Positions 33,649 to 42,410 of a stretch of 64,000 nt of DNA are shown here, in pieces. The stretch is from the NCBI RefSeq assembly GCF_014842265.1, contig NZ_JACYVI010000003.1, positions 372,001-436,000 on the forward strand, given 5' to 3'. The DNA comes from Pseudomonas sp. CFBP 13711. GTDB lineage: Bacteria; Pseudomonadota; Gammaproteobacteria; Pseudomonadales; Pseudomonadaceae. Position 1 is the stretch's first letter. Every line of letters starts with the position of its first letter. The notes under the pieces were generated by a model. It saw only the letters and a program-made list of their open reading frames with translations, had not been told where the DNA came from and did no database searches. Both the position numbers and the translations under genes were made by a program.

Positions 33649-36072
33649 ATGAATCACTCACAACCTTCTGCAGCCGTCAGCCGCTGGCCCATTCGGGTCG
33701 TCGCGCTGGGCGTGCTGGTTTTCGGATTACTCTTCGCAGCGGGCGGCGGCTATCTCGTCACGCTAGGCGGCAGTGCGTATTTCCTGCTGGCCGGTCTGGG
33801 CCTGATTATCTCGGCCGTCCTGCTGTTCCGGCGTCGCCTGTCAGGCGCGTGGCTGTTTACGGCGGTGATGCTGCTGACGCTGATCTGGGCGCTGGTGGAC
33901 GCCGGGCTGGTGTTCTGGCCGCTGGTTTCCCGCCTGTTTGCGCTGGGCGTCCTGAGCCTGCTGGTCGCACTGATCTACCCTTCCCTGCGCAAGGCCAATG
34001 GCCTCGCGGCCGGTCGCGGCGGTTACCTCGTTGGTGGTGTGCTGGCGGTGGCGCTGGTCGCCGGGTTCTGGGGGATGTTTCAGCCCCATGCCTCGGTGTC
34101 GCCCACGGGGGATGGTCCGGCGCTGACCAAAGTCGATCCGGCCCACGCGCAGAAAGACTGGGCGCATTATGGCAATGACGAAGGCGGCAGCCGTTTTGCG
34201 GCGCTGGACCAGATCAACCGCGACAACGTCAGCAAGCTGGTGCCGGCCTGGACCTACCACACCGGCGACGTCGCCATCAGCGACGGCAATGGCGCCGAAG
34301 ACCAGATGACCCCGTTGCAGATCGGCGACAAGGTGTTCATCTGCACGCCCCACAACAACCTCATCGCGCTGGACGCCGACACCGGCAAGCAGCTGTGGAA
34401 AAACGAAATCAACGCCAAGTCCGCCGTGTGGCAACGCTGCCGCGGGCTGGCCTATTTCGATGCCAGCGCCGCCGTTGCGCCACCCACCGATGGCAGCACC
34501 CCCGCCGCGCCGGTCGCAGTGCCTGCCGACGCCAACTGCCAGCGTCGTTTGCTGACAAACACCATCGACGCGCGCCTGATTGCCGTGGACGCCGACACCG
34601 GCGAGTTCTGCCAGGGCTTCGGCAACAACGGCCAGGTCGACCTCAAGGCCGGTCTGGGCAACGTGCCCGATTCCTACTATCAACTGTCATCGGCGCCGCT
34701 GATGGCCGGGACCACCGTGGTCGTCGGCGGACGCGTGGCCGACAACGTACAGGCCGACATGCCGGGCGGCGTGATCCGGGGCTTTGACGTGGTCAGCGGG
34801 CAGATGCGCTGGGCGTTCGATCCGGGCAATCCCGAAGACAAGCAGGCCCCTGCCGCCGACAAAACCTATGTGCGCAGTACGCCGAACAGTTGGGCACCGA
34901 TGTCCTACGACCCGGCCATGAACACGCTGTTCCTGCCGATGGGCAGTTCGTCCACCGACATCTATGGCGTCAAGCGCACCGAGCTCGACCACACCTACGG
35001 CGCCTCGGTGCTGGCATTGAACGCCACCACCGGCGTGCAGAAGTGGGTGTATCAGACGGTCCACAACGACCTCTGGGATTTCGACCTGCCGATGCAGCCG
35101 AGCCTGATCGACTTCGCCAAGCCTGACGGCAGCAAGGTGCCGGCGCTGGTCATCGGCACCAAGGCCGGGCAGATTTTCGTCCTCGATCGTCACACGGGCC
35201 AGCCGCTGACCGAGGTCAAGGAAGTCCCGGTCAAGGCGTCGAACATCCCCAACGAACCCTACTCGCCGACCCAGCCAAAATCCGTGGGCATGCCGCAAAT
35301 CGGCGCGCAGACCCTGACCGAATCGGACATGTGGGGCGCCACACCGTTCGACCAGTTGCTGTGCCGGATTTCGTTCAAGAAGATGCGCTACGAGGGCCTG
35401 TTCACGGCGCCGGGCACCGACATTTCCCTGAGCTTTCCGGGCTCCCTGGGCGGGATGAACTGGGGCAGCCTGTCGACCGACCCGGTGCACGGCTTCATCT
35501 TCGTCAACGACATGCGCCTGGGCCTGTGGATTCAGATGGTGCCGCAGTTGAAGGAAGCCATCGCAGCCTCCGGCGGTGAAGCGCTGAACACCGGCATGGG
35601 CGCCGTGCCGCTGAAAGGCACCCCGTACGCCGTAAACAAAAACCGCTTTCTGTCCGTGGCCGGCATCCCGTGCCAGGCGCCGCCGTTTGGCACGCTGACC
35701 GCCATCGACATGAAGACTCAAAAGATTGCCTGGCAAGTGCCGGTGGGCACCGTTCAGGACACTGGCCCGATGGGCATCAAAATGCACCTGCCGCTGCCGA
35801 TCGGCATGCCGACGCTGGGGGGCACGCTGTCGACCCAGGGCGGGTTGGTGTTCATCGCCGGCACCCAGGATTACTACCTGCGCGCGTTCAACAGCGCCAA
35901 CGGCGAAGAAGCCTGGAAAGCCCGCTTGCCCGTTGGCAGTCAGGGCGGCCCGATGACGTATGTGTCACCGAAGACCGGCAAGCAGTACATCGTCATCACC
36001 GCCGGCGGCGCCCGTCAGTCGGCGGATCGCGGTGATTACGTGATTGCCTACGCGTTGCCTGACAGCAAGTAA
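33649..36072 (+). CDS. gcd: membrane-bound PQQ-dependent glucose dehydrogenase
   Basis: An 807-residue quinoprotein that oxidises glucose to gluconolactone in the periplasm and feeds electrons to ubiquinone. Five N-terminal transmembrane helices (about residues 17-150), then an eight-bladed PQQ propeller. Propeller landmarks: DWAHYGNDEGGSRFAALDQIN, the W-motif strands (LIALDADTGKQLWKNE, VLALNATTGVQKWVYQTVHNDLWDFDLPMQPSL), GMNWGSLSTDP and YIVITAGGARQSADRGDYVIAYALP at the C-terminus. Length matches the family. Begins at ATG 33649 with AGGAA upstream. A strong terminator follows, so it is monocistronic. Gluconate overflow and mineral-phosphate dissolution in Pseudomonas depend on this enzyme. 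Confidence 0.96.
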   Translation: MNHSQPSAAVSRWPIRVVALGVLVFGLLFAAGGGYLVTLGGSAYFLLAGLGLIISAVLLFRRRLSGAWLFTAVMLLTLIWALVDAGLVFWPLVSRLFALGVLSLLVALIYPSLRKANGLAAGRGGYLVGGVLAVALVAGFWGMFQPHASVSPTGDGPALTKVDPAHAQKDWAHYGNDEGGSRFAALDQINRDNVSKLVPAWTYHTGDVAISDGNGAEDQMTPLQIGDKVFICTPHNNLIALDADTGKQLWKNEINAKSAVWQRCRGLAYFDASAAVAPPTDGSTPAAPVAVPADANCQRRLLTNTIDARLIAVDADTGEFCQGFGNNGQVDLKAGLGNVPDSYYQLSSAPLMAGTTVVVGGRVADNVQADMPGGVIRGFDVVSGQMRWAFDPGNPEDKQAPAADKTYVRSTPNSWAPMSYDPAMNTLFLPMGSSSTDIYGVKRTELDHTYGASVLALNATTGVQKWVYQTVHNDLWDFDLPMQPSLIDFAKPDGSKVPALVIGTKAGQIFVLDRHTGQPLTEVKEVPVKASNIPNEPYSPTQPKSVGMPQIGAQTLTESDMWGATPFDQLLCRISFKKMRYEGLFTAPGTDISLSFPGSLGGMNWGSLSTDPVHGFIFVNDMRLGLWIQMVPQLKEAIAASGGEALNTGMGAVPLKGTPYAVNKNRFLSVAGIPCQAPPFGTLTAIDMKTQKIAWQVPVGTVQDTGPMGIKMHLPLPIGMPTLGGTLSTQGGLVFIAGTQDYYLRAFNSANGEEAWKARLPVGSQGGPMTYVSPKTGKQYIVITAGGARQSADRGDYVIAYALPDSK

Positions 36073-36082
36073 CCGCTCCCAC

Positions 36083-36129
36083 AAAAAAAACCGCTGACGC
36101 CTTGATGAGGGGGCGCAGCGGTTTTTTTT
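36083..36129 (+). terminator. intrinsic terminator of gcd
   Basis: An A-run, then ACCGCTG...CAGCGGT arms enclosing ACGCC/GGGCG, followed by eight T residues. Eleven bases after the gcd stop. Confidence 0.9.
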
Positions 36130-36181
36130 GCATCAGGGGAAAGGCTCGGGCCGGATTCACCTTGGGAACTGCCTTTACCTT

Positions 36182-36275
36182 GTGGGACCGGCTTCAGCCG
36201 GGAAGGCGTCGGGCGTCACGCTGCAAAATCGAGGGCGATTACACCGGCCTCTTCCCGGCTAAAGCCGGTCCCACT
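36182..36275. repeat. REP family B pair
   Basis: GTGGGACCGGCTTCAGCCGGGAAG and the inverted CTTCCCGGCTAAAGCCGGTCCCAC about 45 bp later, between the gcd terminator and the secreted-protein gene. Confidence 0.85.
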
Positions 36276-36305
36276 ATCGAGCCGCGTTCACCTTGTAGGC
36301 AGCGA

Positions 36306-36995
36306 TCAATTACTCGCCACTTCCGCCGAATTACCGGTGGTCACCAGCGCTTTGAGCGAGGCGTCGAACTGCTTCAAAGCGTTGATCTGCAGATCGCGCT
36401 GCTGGTTGATCTGCGCGGCGATCTCCGGAGCGGCCTTATCGTGGACCCACACCGAGGTCAGCTCTTTGGCGCCGAGGCCTTCAGCCTTGCCGATGTATTG
36501 CAGGTTCGAGTCGTAGAACTTCGCGATGAAGCGCGCTTCCACTTGAGAGTTACGCTGGGACACCAGGCGGCTGTAGGTGTCGAGCATGACCACCACGTCC
36601 GGCCGCGCCTGCATCAGCGCGTCGAGATTGTCATACACGGTCACCGATGCGAACTGTTTCTCCAAAGAACCTCTCAGCCAGTCCATCGCCAGTTTCGGAT
36701 CGGAGCTGCTCACGAACGCCTCACGAATACGCGAATCCAGCCCGCCATTCTTGACGCCTTTCAGCGCCACCGCGTGATAACGCTCAAGGTATTCGAGGGT
36801 GCTGACGGTGTTTTCGCTGTAGAGCACACCAACGCTTTGAGAAGACTGCAACGCCACACGGCTTTCAACCACCGGCAGCAAATGGCACGCCTCGGCGTCT
36901 GCCGCGGAAAGAGAGCCTGCCGCTGCAGCAGAACCCGTAGCGACGAAACCGCTGGACAGCACGGCGACGAGGGTCAGCAGGGTTGAAATTTTCAT
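36306..36995 (-). CDS. exported protein of unknown function
   Basis: 229 residues with a clear Sec signal (MKISTLLTLVAVLSSGFVATGSAAAAG, cleavage near residue 26). The mature protein is mixed alpha/beta: VGVLYSENTVSTLEYLERYHAVALKG, the strand PDVVVMLDTYSRLVSQRN, then charged helices ending in a helical tail. Periplasmic, not a lipoprotein. I do not recognise a family. One remaining Cys in the mature part (EACHLLP). Upstream lies a 300-bp gap with its promoter. It is not coupled to the gene at 37303. Confidence 0.8.
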   Translation of the reverse strand: MKISTLLTLVAVLSSGFVATGSAAAAGSLSAADAEACHLLPVVESRVALQSSQSVGVLYSENTVSTLEYLERYHAVALKGVKNGGLDSRIREAFVSSSDPKLAMDWLRGSLEKQFASVTVYDNLDALMQARPDVVVMLDTYSRLVSQRNSQVEARFIAKFYDSNLQYIGKAEGLGAKELTSVWVHDKAAPEIAAQINQQRDLQINALKQFDASLKALVTTGNSAEVASN

Positions 36996-37253
36996 CGCGT
37001 GGCGTCCTTCTCAAGCAAGTTCGGTATGGGGCCATCCTCCTCTCTTCCGAGAAAAAGAGAACTCGCCTACCGTGATGGTCACTATCGATTTCAGGAATGG
37101 TAGGCGGAGTGAGAAACACCTTTACCGATGCTTCAACAAAGCCTGAGCGTCCCATAGAGGCGCCGCCCTATAGAAAATACGACGCCAGGTCGTGGGTGAC
37201 GTTCAACCTTATTTGCTCCCCTTGGGCGAAAGGTAGAAAGATGCCCTCGAACA

Positions 37254-37284
37254 AAAAATGCCGGTAATCATCACCGGCATTTTT
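37254..37284. terminator. bidirectional intrinsic terminator
   Basis: A perfect 12-bp stem AAAAATGCCGGT/ACCGGCATTTTT with a 7-nt loop. Ends transcription of the sorbosone-dehydrogenase-like gene (minus) and any read-through from the left. Confidence 0.88.
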
Positions 37285-37302
37285 CATTTCATCGCTGCGC
37301 CA

Positions 37303-38640
37303 TCACTTGGCCTGACTGACGCGCCAGACCTTGTTGCCTACATCGTCTGCGACCAGCAACGCGCCCTGTTTGTCGAGGATCACGCCGACCGGACGGCCCT
37401 GCGCGTCGCCGTCGGCGTTGAGGAAGCCGGTCAGGACGTCCACCGGCAGGCCGGTTGGGCGGCCATCCTTGAAGCCGACGAAGACGACTTTGTAGCCGGC
37501 CTGGGGATTGCGGTTCCACGAACCGTGCTCGCCGACAAACACGCCGTCGGCAAATTTGGCCGGCATGCCGCGCGGGTCGGACCAGGTCAGGCCCAGCGGC
37601 GCGACGTGGGTGCCGAGGGCGTAATCCGGGGCGATGGCCTTGGCGACCATGTCCGGGCGCGGCGGCTGCAAGCGGCTGTCGACGTGTTGGCCGTAGTAGC
37701 TCCAGGGCCAGCCGTAGAACGCGCCGTCCTTGACCGAGGTCAGGTAATCCGGCACCAGGTCGCTGCCGATTTCGTCACGCTCGTTGACCACCGTCCACAG
37801 CTCGTTGCTGCCCGGCTTCCAGGCCAGCCCGTTGGGGTTGCGCAGGCCGCTGGCGAACAGGCGTTTCTGCCCGGTCTTGACGTCAACTTCCCAGACCGCC
37901 GCGCGACCTTCTTCGGCTTCCAGACCGTTCTCGCCCACGTTGCTGTTCGAGCCAACGGTGACGTACAGCTTGGTGCCTTCGCGGTTGGCGATGATGTTCT
38001 TGGTCCAGTGGTGATTGATGCCCGCCGGCAGGTCGGTGACTTTCACCGGCTTGGCGGTGCTTTCGGTCTGGCCGTCGTTGTACGGGACCTTGACCACCGC
38101 GTCGGCATTGGCGATGAACAACTCGTTGCCCACCAGCACCATGCCGAACGGCGAAGTCAGGCCGCTGATGAACACCTTCTTCATTTCCGCGCGGCCATCG
38201 CCGTCGGCATCGCGCAGGATGCTGATGCGGTTGGCGCTCTCGGCTTCGGCGCCCACCCGGCTCATGACGATCCCGGTGGCGGTGCGCTTGATCCAGGCCA
38301 TCACGCCCGGCCCGCCGTCCGTCGCACCTTCAGGCTTGGGCGGCTTGTTGCTCTCGGCCACCAGGATGTCGCCGTTGGGCAGGCTGTACAGCCAGCGCGG
38401 GTGATCGAGGTTCTCGGCCAGCGCGCTGACCTTGAAGCCCTCGGCGGCCTTGGGCGTGTCGGTGCCCTTCCAGCCGATGGCCTTGGACACCTTGACCGTC
38501 GGAATCAACGTGCTGTTCGGCTCGGGCAGTTGCGGCTGCGCGCCTACACCCGCCTGGAACGGCAGCTTGGCGGTCTCGCCGCAGGCACTGAGCATCGCAG
38601 CAGTGGTCATCAGCAGTGCAAATCGGTGCATCGCAATCAT
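37303..38640 (-). CDS. PQQ-dependent sorbosone/sugar dehydrogenase family lipoprotein
   Basis: 445 residues from ATG 38640 (GAGGT 7 nt upstream). Lipoprotein signal MIAMHRFALLMTTAAMLSAC with lipobox LSAC. Soluble six-bladed propeller of the Asd/YliI and L-sorbosone dehydrogenase type: HPRWLYSLPNGDILVAESNKPP, GLTSPFGMVLVGNELFIANADAVVKVPY, ASGLRNPNGLAWKPGSNELWTVVNERDEIGSDLVPDYLT and FVGEHGSWNRNPQAGYKVVFVGF. These bind PQQ and oxidise aldoses or aldehydes in the periplasm. Anchored in the envelope; possibly complements Gcd encoded 1.2 kb away. Confidence 0.9.
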   Translation of the reverse strand: MIAMHRFALLMTTAAMLSACGETAKLPFQAGVGAQPQLPEPNSTLIPTVKVSKAIGWKGTDTPKAAEGFKVSALAENLDHPRWLYSLPNGDILVAESNKPPKPEGATDGGPGVMAWIKRTATGIVMSRVGAEAESANRISILRDADGDGRAEMKKVFISGLTSPFGMVLVGNELFIANADAVVKVPYNDGQTESTAKPVKVTDLPAGINHHWTKNIIANREGTKLYVTVGSNSNVGENGLEAEEGRAAVWEVDVKTGQKRLFASGLRNPNGLAWKPGSNELWTVVNERDEIGSDLVPDYLTSVKDGAFYGWPWSYYGQHVDSRLQPPRPDMVAKAIAPDYALGTHVAPLGLTWSDPRGMPAKFADGVFVGEHGSWNRNPQAGYKVVFVGFKDGRPTGLPVDVLTGFLNADGDAQGRPVGVILDKQGALLVADDVGNKVWRVSQAK

Positions 38641-38929
38641 CGTTCAACCTCGCGGCGGCCATCCATGGGCCCATTGTTTTGAGAATTAGAAGCTGGGAGA
38701 AGCAAACGCTTCAAGAGACATAAGGCTGACAAGTATCGCCACGTCGACCGACAGCAAACAGCTCATGGGACGCAAATCACATTTGCCCTTGGGGCACCAA
38801 TAAAACGACCACTGCGCGAGGCTCAGGGTTCAATAATCTGCGCCGACACGTCGCGTACGGGGCCGAGGGGTTAGCCATATCGGCCGATTTTAGCTACGCT
38901 GCCCTCCCACCACCCCAGAGCCAGATCCG

Positions 38930-40120
38930 ATGAACCGCCCAGAGTTTGCTTTGGATGTTGAGGCGATCAGTGCGATCCCTGCCGTGCCCGTCATTCTGAG
39001 CATGGTCAAGCACATCACCGGCATGCGCTTCGCGGCGATCGCCAGGGTCACGGAAAGCAACTGGGTGGCCTGCGCCGTCGATGACTCGATCAATTTCGGC
39101 CTCAAGCCGGGCGGCGAGTTGGTGCTGGAATCGACCATCTGCCATGAGATCAGGCAGCATCAGAAACCCGTGGTCTTCGGCCACGCCAGCGCCGACCCGC
39201 AGTTCGCCACCCATCACACGCCCAACATCTACGGGCTGGAAAGCTACATATCGATCCCCATCGTTCTGGCCGACGGCCGCTTCTTCGGCACGCTGTGCGC
39301 GATCGATTCAGTGCCGGCCAATCTGGGCGATCCTGCCATCGTCAAGACGCTGACCCTGTTCGCGCAGTTGATCGCCATGAGCCTGGACACCCAGGGTCAC
39401 CTGGAGACCGCCCGCGCCGAGCTGACCGACGCCAACGAACACGGCCGGCTGCGCGAACAGTTCATGGCGGTGCTGGGCCACGACCTGCGTACGCCGTTGA
39501 GTGCGATCCGCATGAGCGCCGACCTGTTGGCGACCAAAACCGAAGACAAGCGCTCGCTGGGGCTGGTGGCGGCCATCCGGCAGAGCTCGATCCGCATGGG
39601 CGTACTGATCGAGAACGTGCTGGATTTTGCCCGGGGCCGAATGGGCGGCGGGATTCCGGTGAAACGCCACATCACCGACGAACTTCCCGAGGTGTTGACA
39701 GCGACGGTGGACGAGATCCGCGCGTCGCACCCGCAGGCGAGCTTCATCGAGGCCATCGACCTCAGCGGCACCGTCTACTGCGACCCGCTGCGCATCAGTC
39801 AGTTGCTGTCCAACCTGCTGGGCAACGCCGTCACCCACGGGTCGCCCACGACGCCGATCCATCTGCACGTCTGGCAGGAATGCGATCAAGTCATCATTTC
39901 CGTCATGAATTATGGCGCGCCCATTTCGCCACGGTTGATGCCGCTGCTGTTCGAGCCCTTCACCCGATCCGAAGCCGGTGGTCGCGGGGAAGGCCTGGGA
40001 CTAGGGCTGTACATCGCCTCACAGATCGCCACTGCCCATGACGGGATCCTGACGGTGAGCTCATCGGCGGAACTGGGCACCTGTTTCATCGCGCGTTTTC
40101 CTTCTGAGCCGCCCGCCTGA
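38930..40120 (+). CDS. soluble GAF-domain sensor histidine kinase
   Basis: A 396-residue cytoplasmic hybrid-free histidine kinase. The N-terminal GAF domain (about 20-165) reads MVKHITGMRFAAIARVTESNW, ICHEIRQHQKPVVFGHASADPQF and YGLESYISIPIVLADGRFFGTLCAIDS, the pattern of bacteriophytochrome-like or chemical-sensing GAFs without an obvious bilin Cys. His box FMAVLGHDLRTPLSAIRMSADLL with His near residue 184. HATPase domain with LLSNLLGNAVTHGSP, then VMNYGAPISP and GEGLGLGLYIASQIA. No transmembrane segment. No response-regulator gene is adjacent, so its partner lies elsewhere. An ATCGGCCGAT palindrome sits about 45 nt upstream of the start. Followed 109 nt later by the creatininase-family gene. 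Confidence 0.9.
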   Translation: MNRPEFALDVEAISAIPAVPVILSMVKHITGMRFAAIARVTESNWVACAVDDSINFGLKPGGELVLESTICHEIRQHQKPVVFGHASADPQFATHHTPNIYGLESYISIPIVLADGRFFGTLCAIDSVPANLGDPAIVKTLTLFAQLIAMSLDTQGHLETARAELTDANEHGRLREQFMAVLGHDLRTPLSAIRMSADLLATKTEDKRSLGLVAAIRQSSIRMGVLIENVLDFARGRMGGGIPVKRHITDELPEVLTATVDEIRASHPQASFIEAIDLSGTVYCDPLRISQLLSNLLGNAVTHGSPTTPIHLHVWQECDQVIISVMNYGAPISPRLMPLLFEPFTRSEAGGRGEGLGLGLYIASQIATAHDGILTVSSSAELGTCFIARFPSEPPA

Positions 40121-40229
40121 GCGCCGATTGCCGATTTCGGCGCGGCCACCCGGCGGCGCTGCGCTGCACATTGATTTTTCGCCATCACCCGGTTTTCTGA
40201 AGCCCCCTTCCCTGAGGAGAGCACCTGAC

Positions 40230-40979
40230 ATGCTTCTGCACCAGTCCACGTGGATCGAGATCGAGCAGTTTCTCAAACGCAGCCGCACGATCGTCGTGCC
40301 CATCGGCTCGAACGAACAACATGGCCCCACCGGCCTGCTCGGCACTGACTGGATGTGCCCGCAGATCATCGCCCACGAAGCGCAGAAGAGCGCCGATATC
40401 CTGATCGCGCCGACCTTCAATATTGGTATGGCGCAGCACCATCTGGGCTTTCCCGGGACGATCTCGCTGCGCCCCTCGACGTTCATCGCCGCCATTGGTG
40501 ACTGGGCGCGCTCGCTGGCGGGTCATGGCTTCGAAAAAATCCTCTTCCTCAATGGGCACGGCGGCAACGTCGCGTCGATCGAGGCAGCGTTTTCCGAGCT
40601 GTATGCCGAGGCCAGTTTCGCCGGACGGTCTGCCGGCTTTGCGCTCAAGCTGACCAACTGGTGGGACCTGGAAGGCGTTGGTGAACTCGCCCATCGGCAG
40701 TTCCCGGTGGGCCACGGCTCCCACGCGACGCCGTCCGAGATCGCGGTGACCCAGTGGGCCTACCCGGAGTCGATCAAATCAGCGGACTACTCGCCGCAGA
40801 TTGCCCCGACCGGTCCGATCCGCGAAGCGAAGGATTTTCGCGCGCGCTTCCCCGACGGGCGTATGGGCTCTGACCCTGCGCTAGCCACGCCGGAAAAGGG
40901 TGGAGAACTGGTGGCGCTGGCCGCCAAAGGGCTGGTGCGCGCGGTTGACGCGTTCAGTCGCGAACCGGCGCTGCATTGA
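40230..40979 (+). CDS. creatininase family amidohydrolase
   Basis: 249 residues from ATG 40230 (GAGGAGAG upstream). Cyclic-amide hydrolase family (creatininase, and the riboflavin/F420-type hydrolases). Metal ligands are visible in VVPIGSNEQHGPTGLLGTDW (Glu/His/Asp), PTFNIGMAQHHLGFPGTISL, ILFLNGHGGNVASIEAAF (the N-G-H-G-G-N signature) and GHGSHATPSEIA. Full family length. Creatinine use is possible, but no creatinase or sarcosine genes are nearby, so the true substrate is unknown. Downstream of and on the same strand as the GAF kinase. Confidence 0.92.
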   Translation: MLLHQSTWIEIEQFLKRSRTIVVPIGSNEQHGPTGLLGTDWMCPQIIAHEAQKSADILIAPTFNIGMAQHHLGFPGTISLRPSTFIAAIGDWARSLAGHGFEKILFLNGHGGNVASIEAAFSELYAEASFAGRSAGFALKLTNWWDLEGVGELAHRQFPVGHGSHATPSEIAVTQWAYPESIKSADYSPQIAPTGPIREAKDFRARFPDGRMGSDPALATPEKGGELVALAAKGLVRAVDAFSREPALH

Positions 40980-41143
40980 TATCGCTGCGTTGACGTGGCT
41001 TGGCCGTGCGGCAATAGCGCGCGGCGTTGAACTCGTCCGCCAAACGGCGGCCATAGTGGTATGCGCTTTTTGAAACGGTATGGGACCTGGGGCAGTCTGC
41101 AGCGCAACGACCTCGCCCGGTCCCCTTGGCTGACAGGTGATAT

Positions 41144-41509
41144 GTGAATACGTTTATCCCACTGGACAAAGTTGAAGAAATCGATCTGCAGGATTACCAC
41201 GAGGTCTGGCTGACCACGTCAGAAACCTGGCCACAAGACCCGGCGACGGTCCACCGCAAGTGCCTGTGGCGCCAGGATCGCGAGATGACCTCCGATGTGG
41301 AAATCGACGGCGTGTACTTTGAAAACCTTCCGCACCTGTGGCTGCGGGTGGACGACCTTGATGATCAACAGGACATCGACCTGGTCATCGAAAAGCTCAA
41401 GACGCGCATTGCCGCACTGAATCTCAAAGGTGAGTTCTATCCTCCCGAGCTGCCGACAGCGGCGCCTCACAAAGACGAAGACGAAATCAAGAAAGACCTG
41501 CGCAGCTAA
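41144..41509 (+). CDS. acidic protein of unknown function
   Basis: A 121-residue soluble, acidic protein starting at GTG 41144 (AGGTGA 4 nt upstream). No signal, no membrane segment. Trp-rich beginning (VWLTTSETWPQDPATVHRKCLWRQDRE), then MTSDVEIDGVYFENLPHLWLRVDDLDDQQDIDLVIEKLKTRI and a charged tail (KDEDEIKKDLRS). I do not recognise the family. Coding is supported by the ribosome site and clean frame. It lies alone between the creatininase-family gene and a REP array. Confidence 0.78.
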   Translation: MNTFIPLDKVEEIDLQDYHEVWLTTSETWPQDPATVHRKCLWRQDREMTSDVEIDGVYFENLPHLWLRVDDLDDQQDIDLVIEKLKTRIAALNLKGEFYPPELPTAAPHKDEDEIKKDLRS

Positions 41510-41597
41510 TTCGCTTCAACCCTCGCTTCTCCGACGCGCGCCGTTGCTGATCTTCAGCACGGCGCCGTTTTTGTTTCTGCCTGGCGCCTTTCCCGTC

Positions 41598-41970
41598 AGT
41601 GACCGGCTTCAGCCGGGAAGAGGCCAGTGTGAACACCCTCGATCTTGCAGCGTGGCATCCGACGCCTTCCCGGCTGAAGCCAGTCCTACAAGTGCATGCG
41701 ATCAGTCAGTAGGACTGGCTTTAGCCGGGAAGAGGGCAGTGTGAACACCATCAATCTTCCAGCGTGGCATCCGACGCCTTCCCGGCTAAAGCCAGTCCTA
41801 CGGGAACACGCAATCCGTCAGTGGGACCGGCTTTAGCCGTGAAGAGGCCAGTGTAAACACCCTCAATTTTGCAGCGTGGCATCTGACGCCTTCCCGGCTA
41901 AAGCCAGTCCTACGGGAACACGCAATCCGTCAGTAGGACCGGCATTAGCCGGGAAGAGGGCCGTGTAAAC
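41598..41970. repeat. REP family B tandem array, 110-112-bp period
   Basis: Left arms start at 41599, 41709, 41821 and 41933, spacings 110, 112 and 112 bp. Each has GTnGGACnGGC..AGCCGGGAAG and an inverted partner, with a shared spacer (GTGTGAACACC..TTGCAGCGTGGCATC). The period is shorter than the 134 bp of the other family B array. The gap 41510-42032 contains nothing else that I can support. Confidence 0.9.
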
Positions 41971-42032
41971 ACCAACCATTATTGCACTCTGGGCTAGAAT
42001 CGCCCGCTCAGACCATCAAGGAGTGAACCCCT

Positions 42033-42398
42033 GTGCAGATGTCCCCGGCGATACCGCTGATTCGTATTTTTTCCGAAGCCAAGGCGAAAGAGTTCTATGT
42101 CGAGTTTCTCGGCTTCAGCCTGGACTGGGAGCACCGCTTTGAACCAGATCTGCCGCTGTATGCCCAGGCCCGCCGCGACAATCTGGTCATCCACCTGACC
42201 GAACACCATGGCGACGCGACGCCGGGCTCGACGATCTTCGTGCCGGTCAGCGACATCGCTGAATTGCAGCTCGAACTGCTGGCGAAAAACTACGGCTATT
42301 CGCGCCCCGGCATTCAGGACCTCGACTGGGGCAAGGTCATGGAAATCGCCGATCCGTTCGGCAACCGCCTGCGTTTCTGCGAGGGCTCCGAGGACTGA
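42033..42398 (+). CDS. VOC superfamily (glyoxalase/bleomycin-resistance fold) protein
   Basis: A 121-residue single VOC domain. Begins at GTG 42033 because AAGGAG lies 9 nt upstream (the ATG two codons later is too far). Pattern: IPLIRIFSEAKAKEFYVEFLGFSLDWEHRF, DNLVIHLTEHHGDATPGSTIFVPVSDIAELQLEL and MEIADPFGNRLRFCE with the terminal Glu ligand. Resembles the bleomycin-resistance-like group, which includes glyoxalase and dioxygenase enzymes as well as binding proteins. Role unknown. Head-on with the LysR gene, 12 nt apart. Confidence 0.88.
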   Translation: MQMSPAIPLIRIFSEAKAKEFYVEFLGFSLDWEHRFEPDLPLYAQARRDNLVIHLTEHHGDATPGSTIFVPVSDIAELQLELLAKNYGYSRPGIQDLDWGKVMEIADPFGNRLRFCEGSED

Positions 42399-42410
42399 CC
42401 TTCGCCGCCG

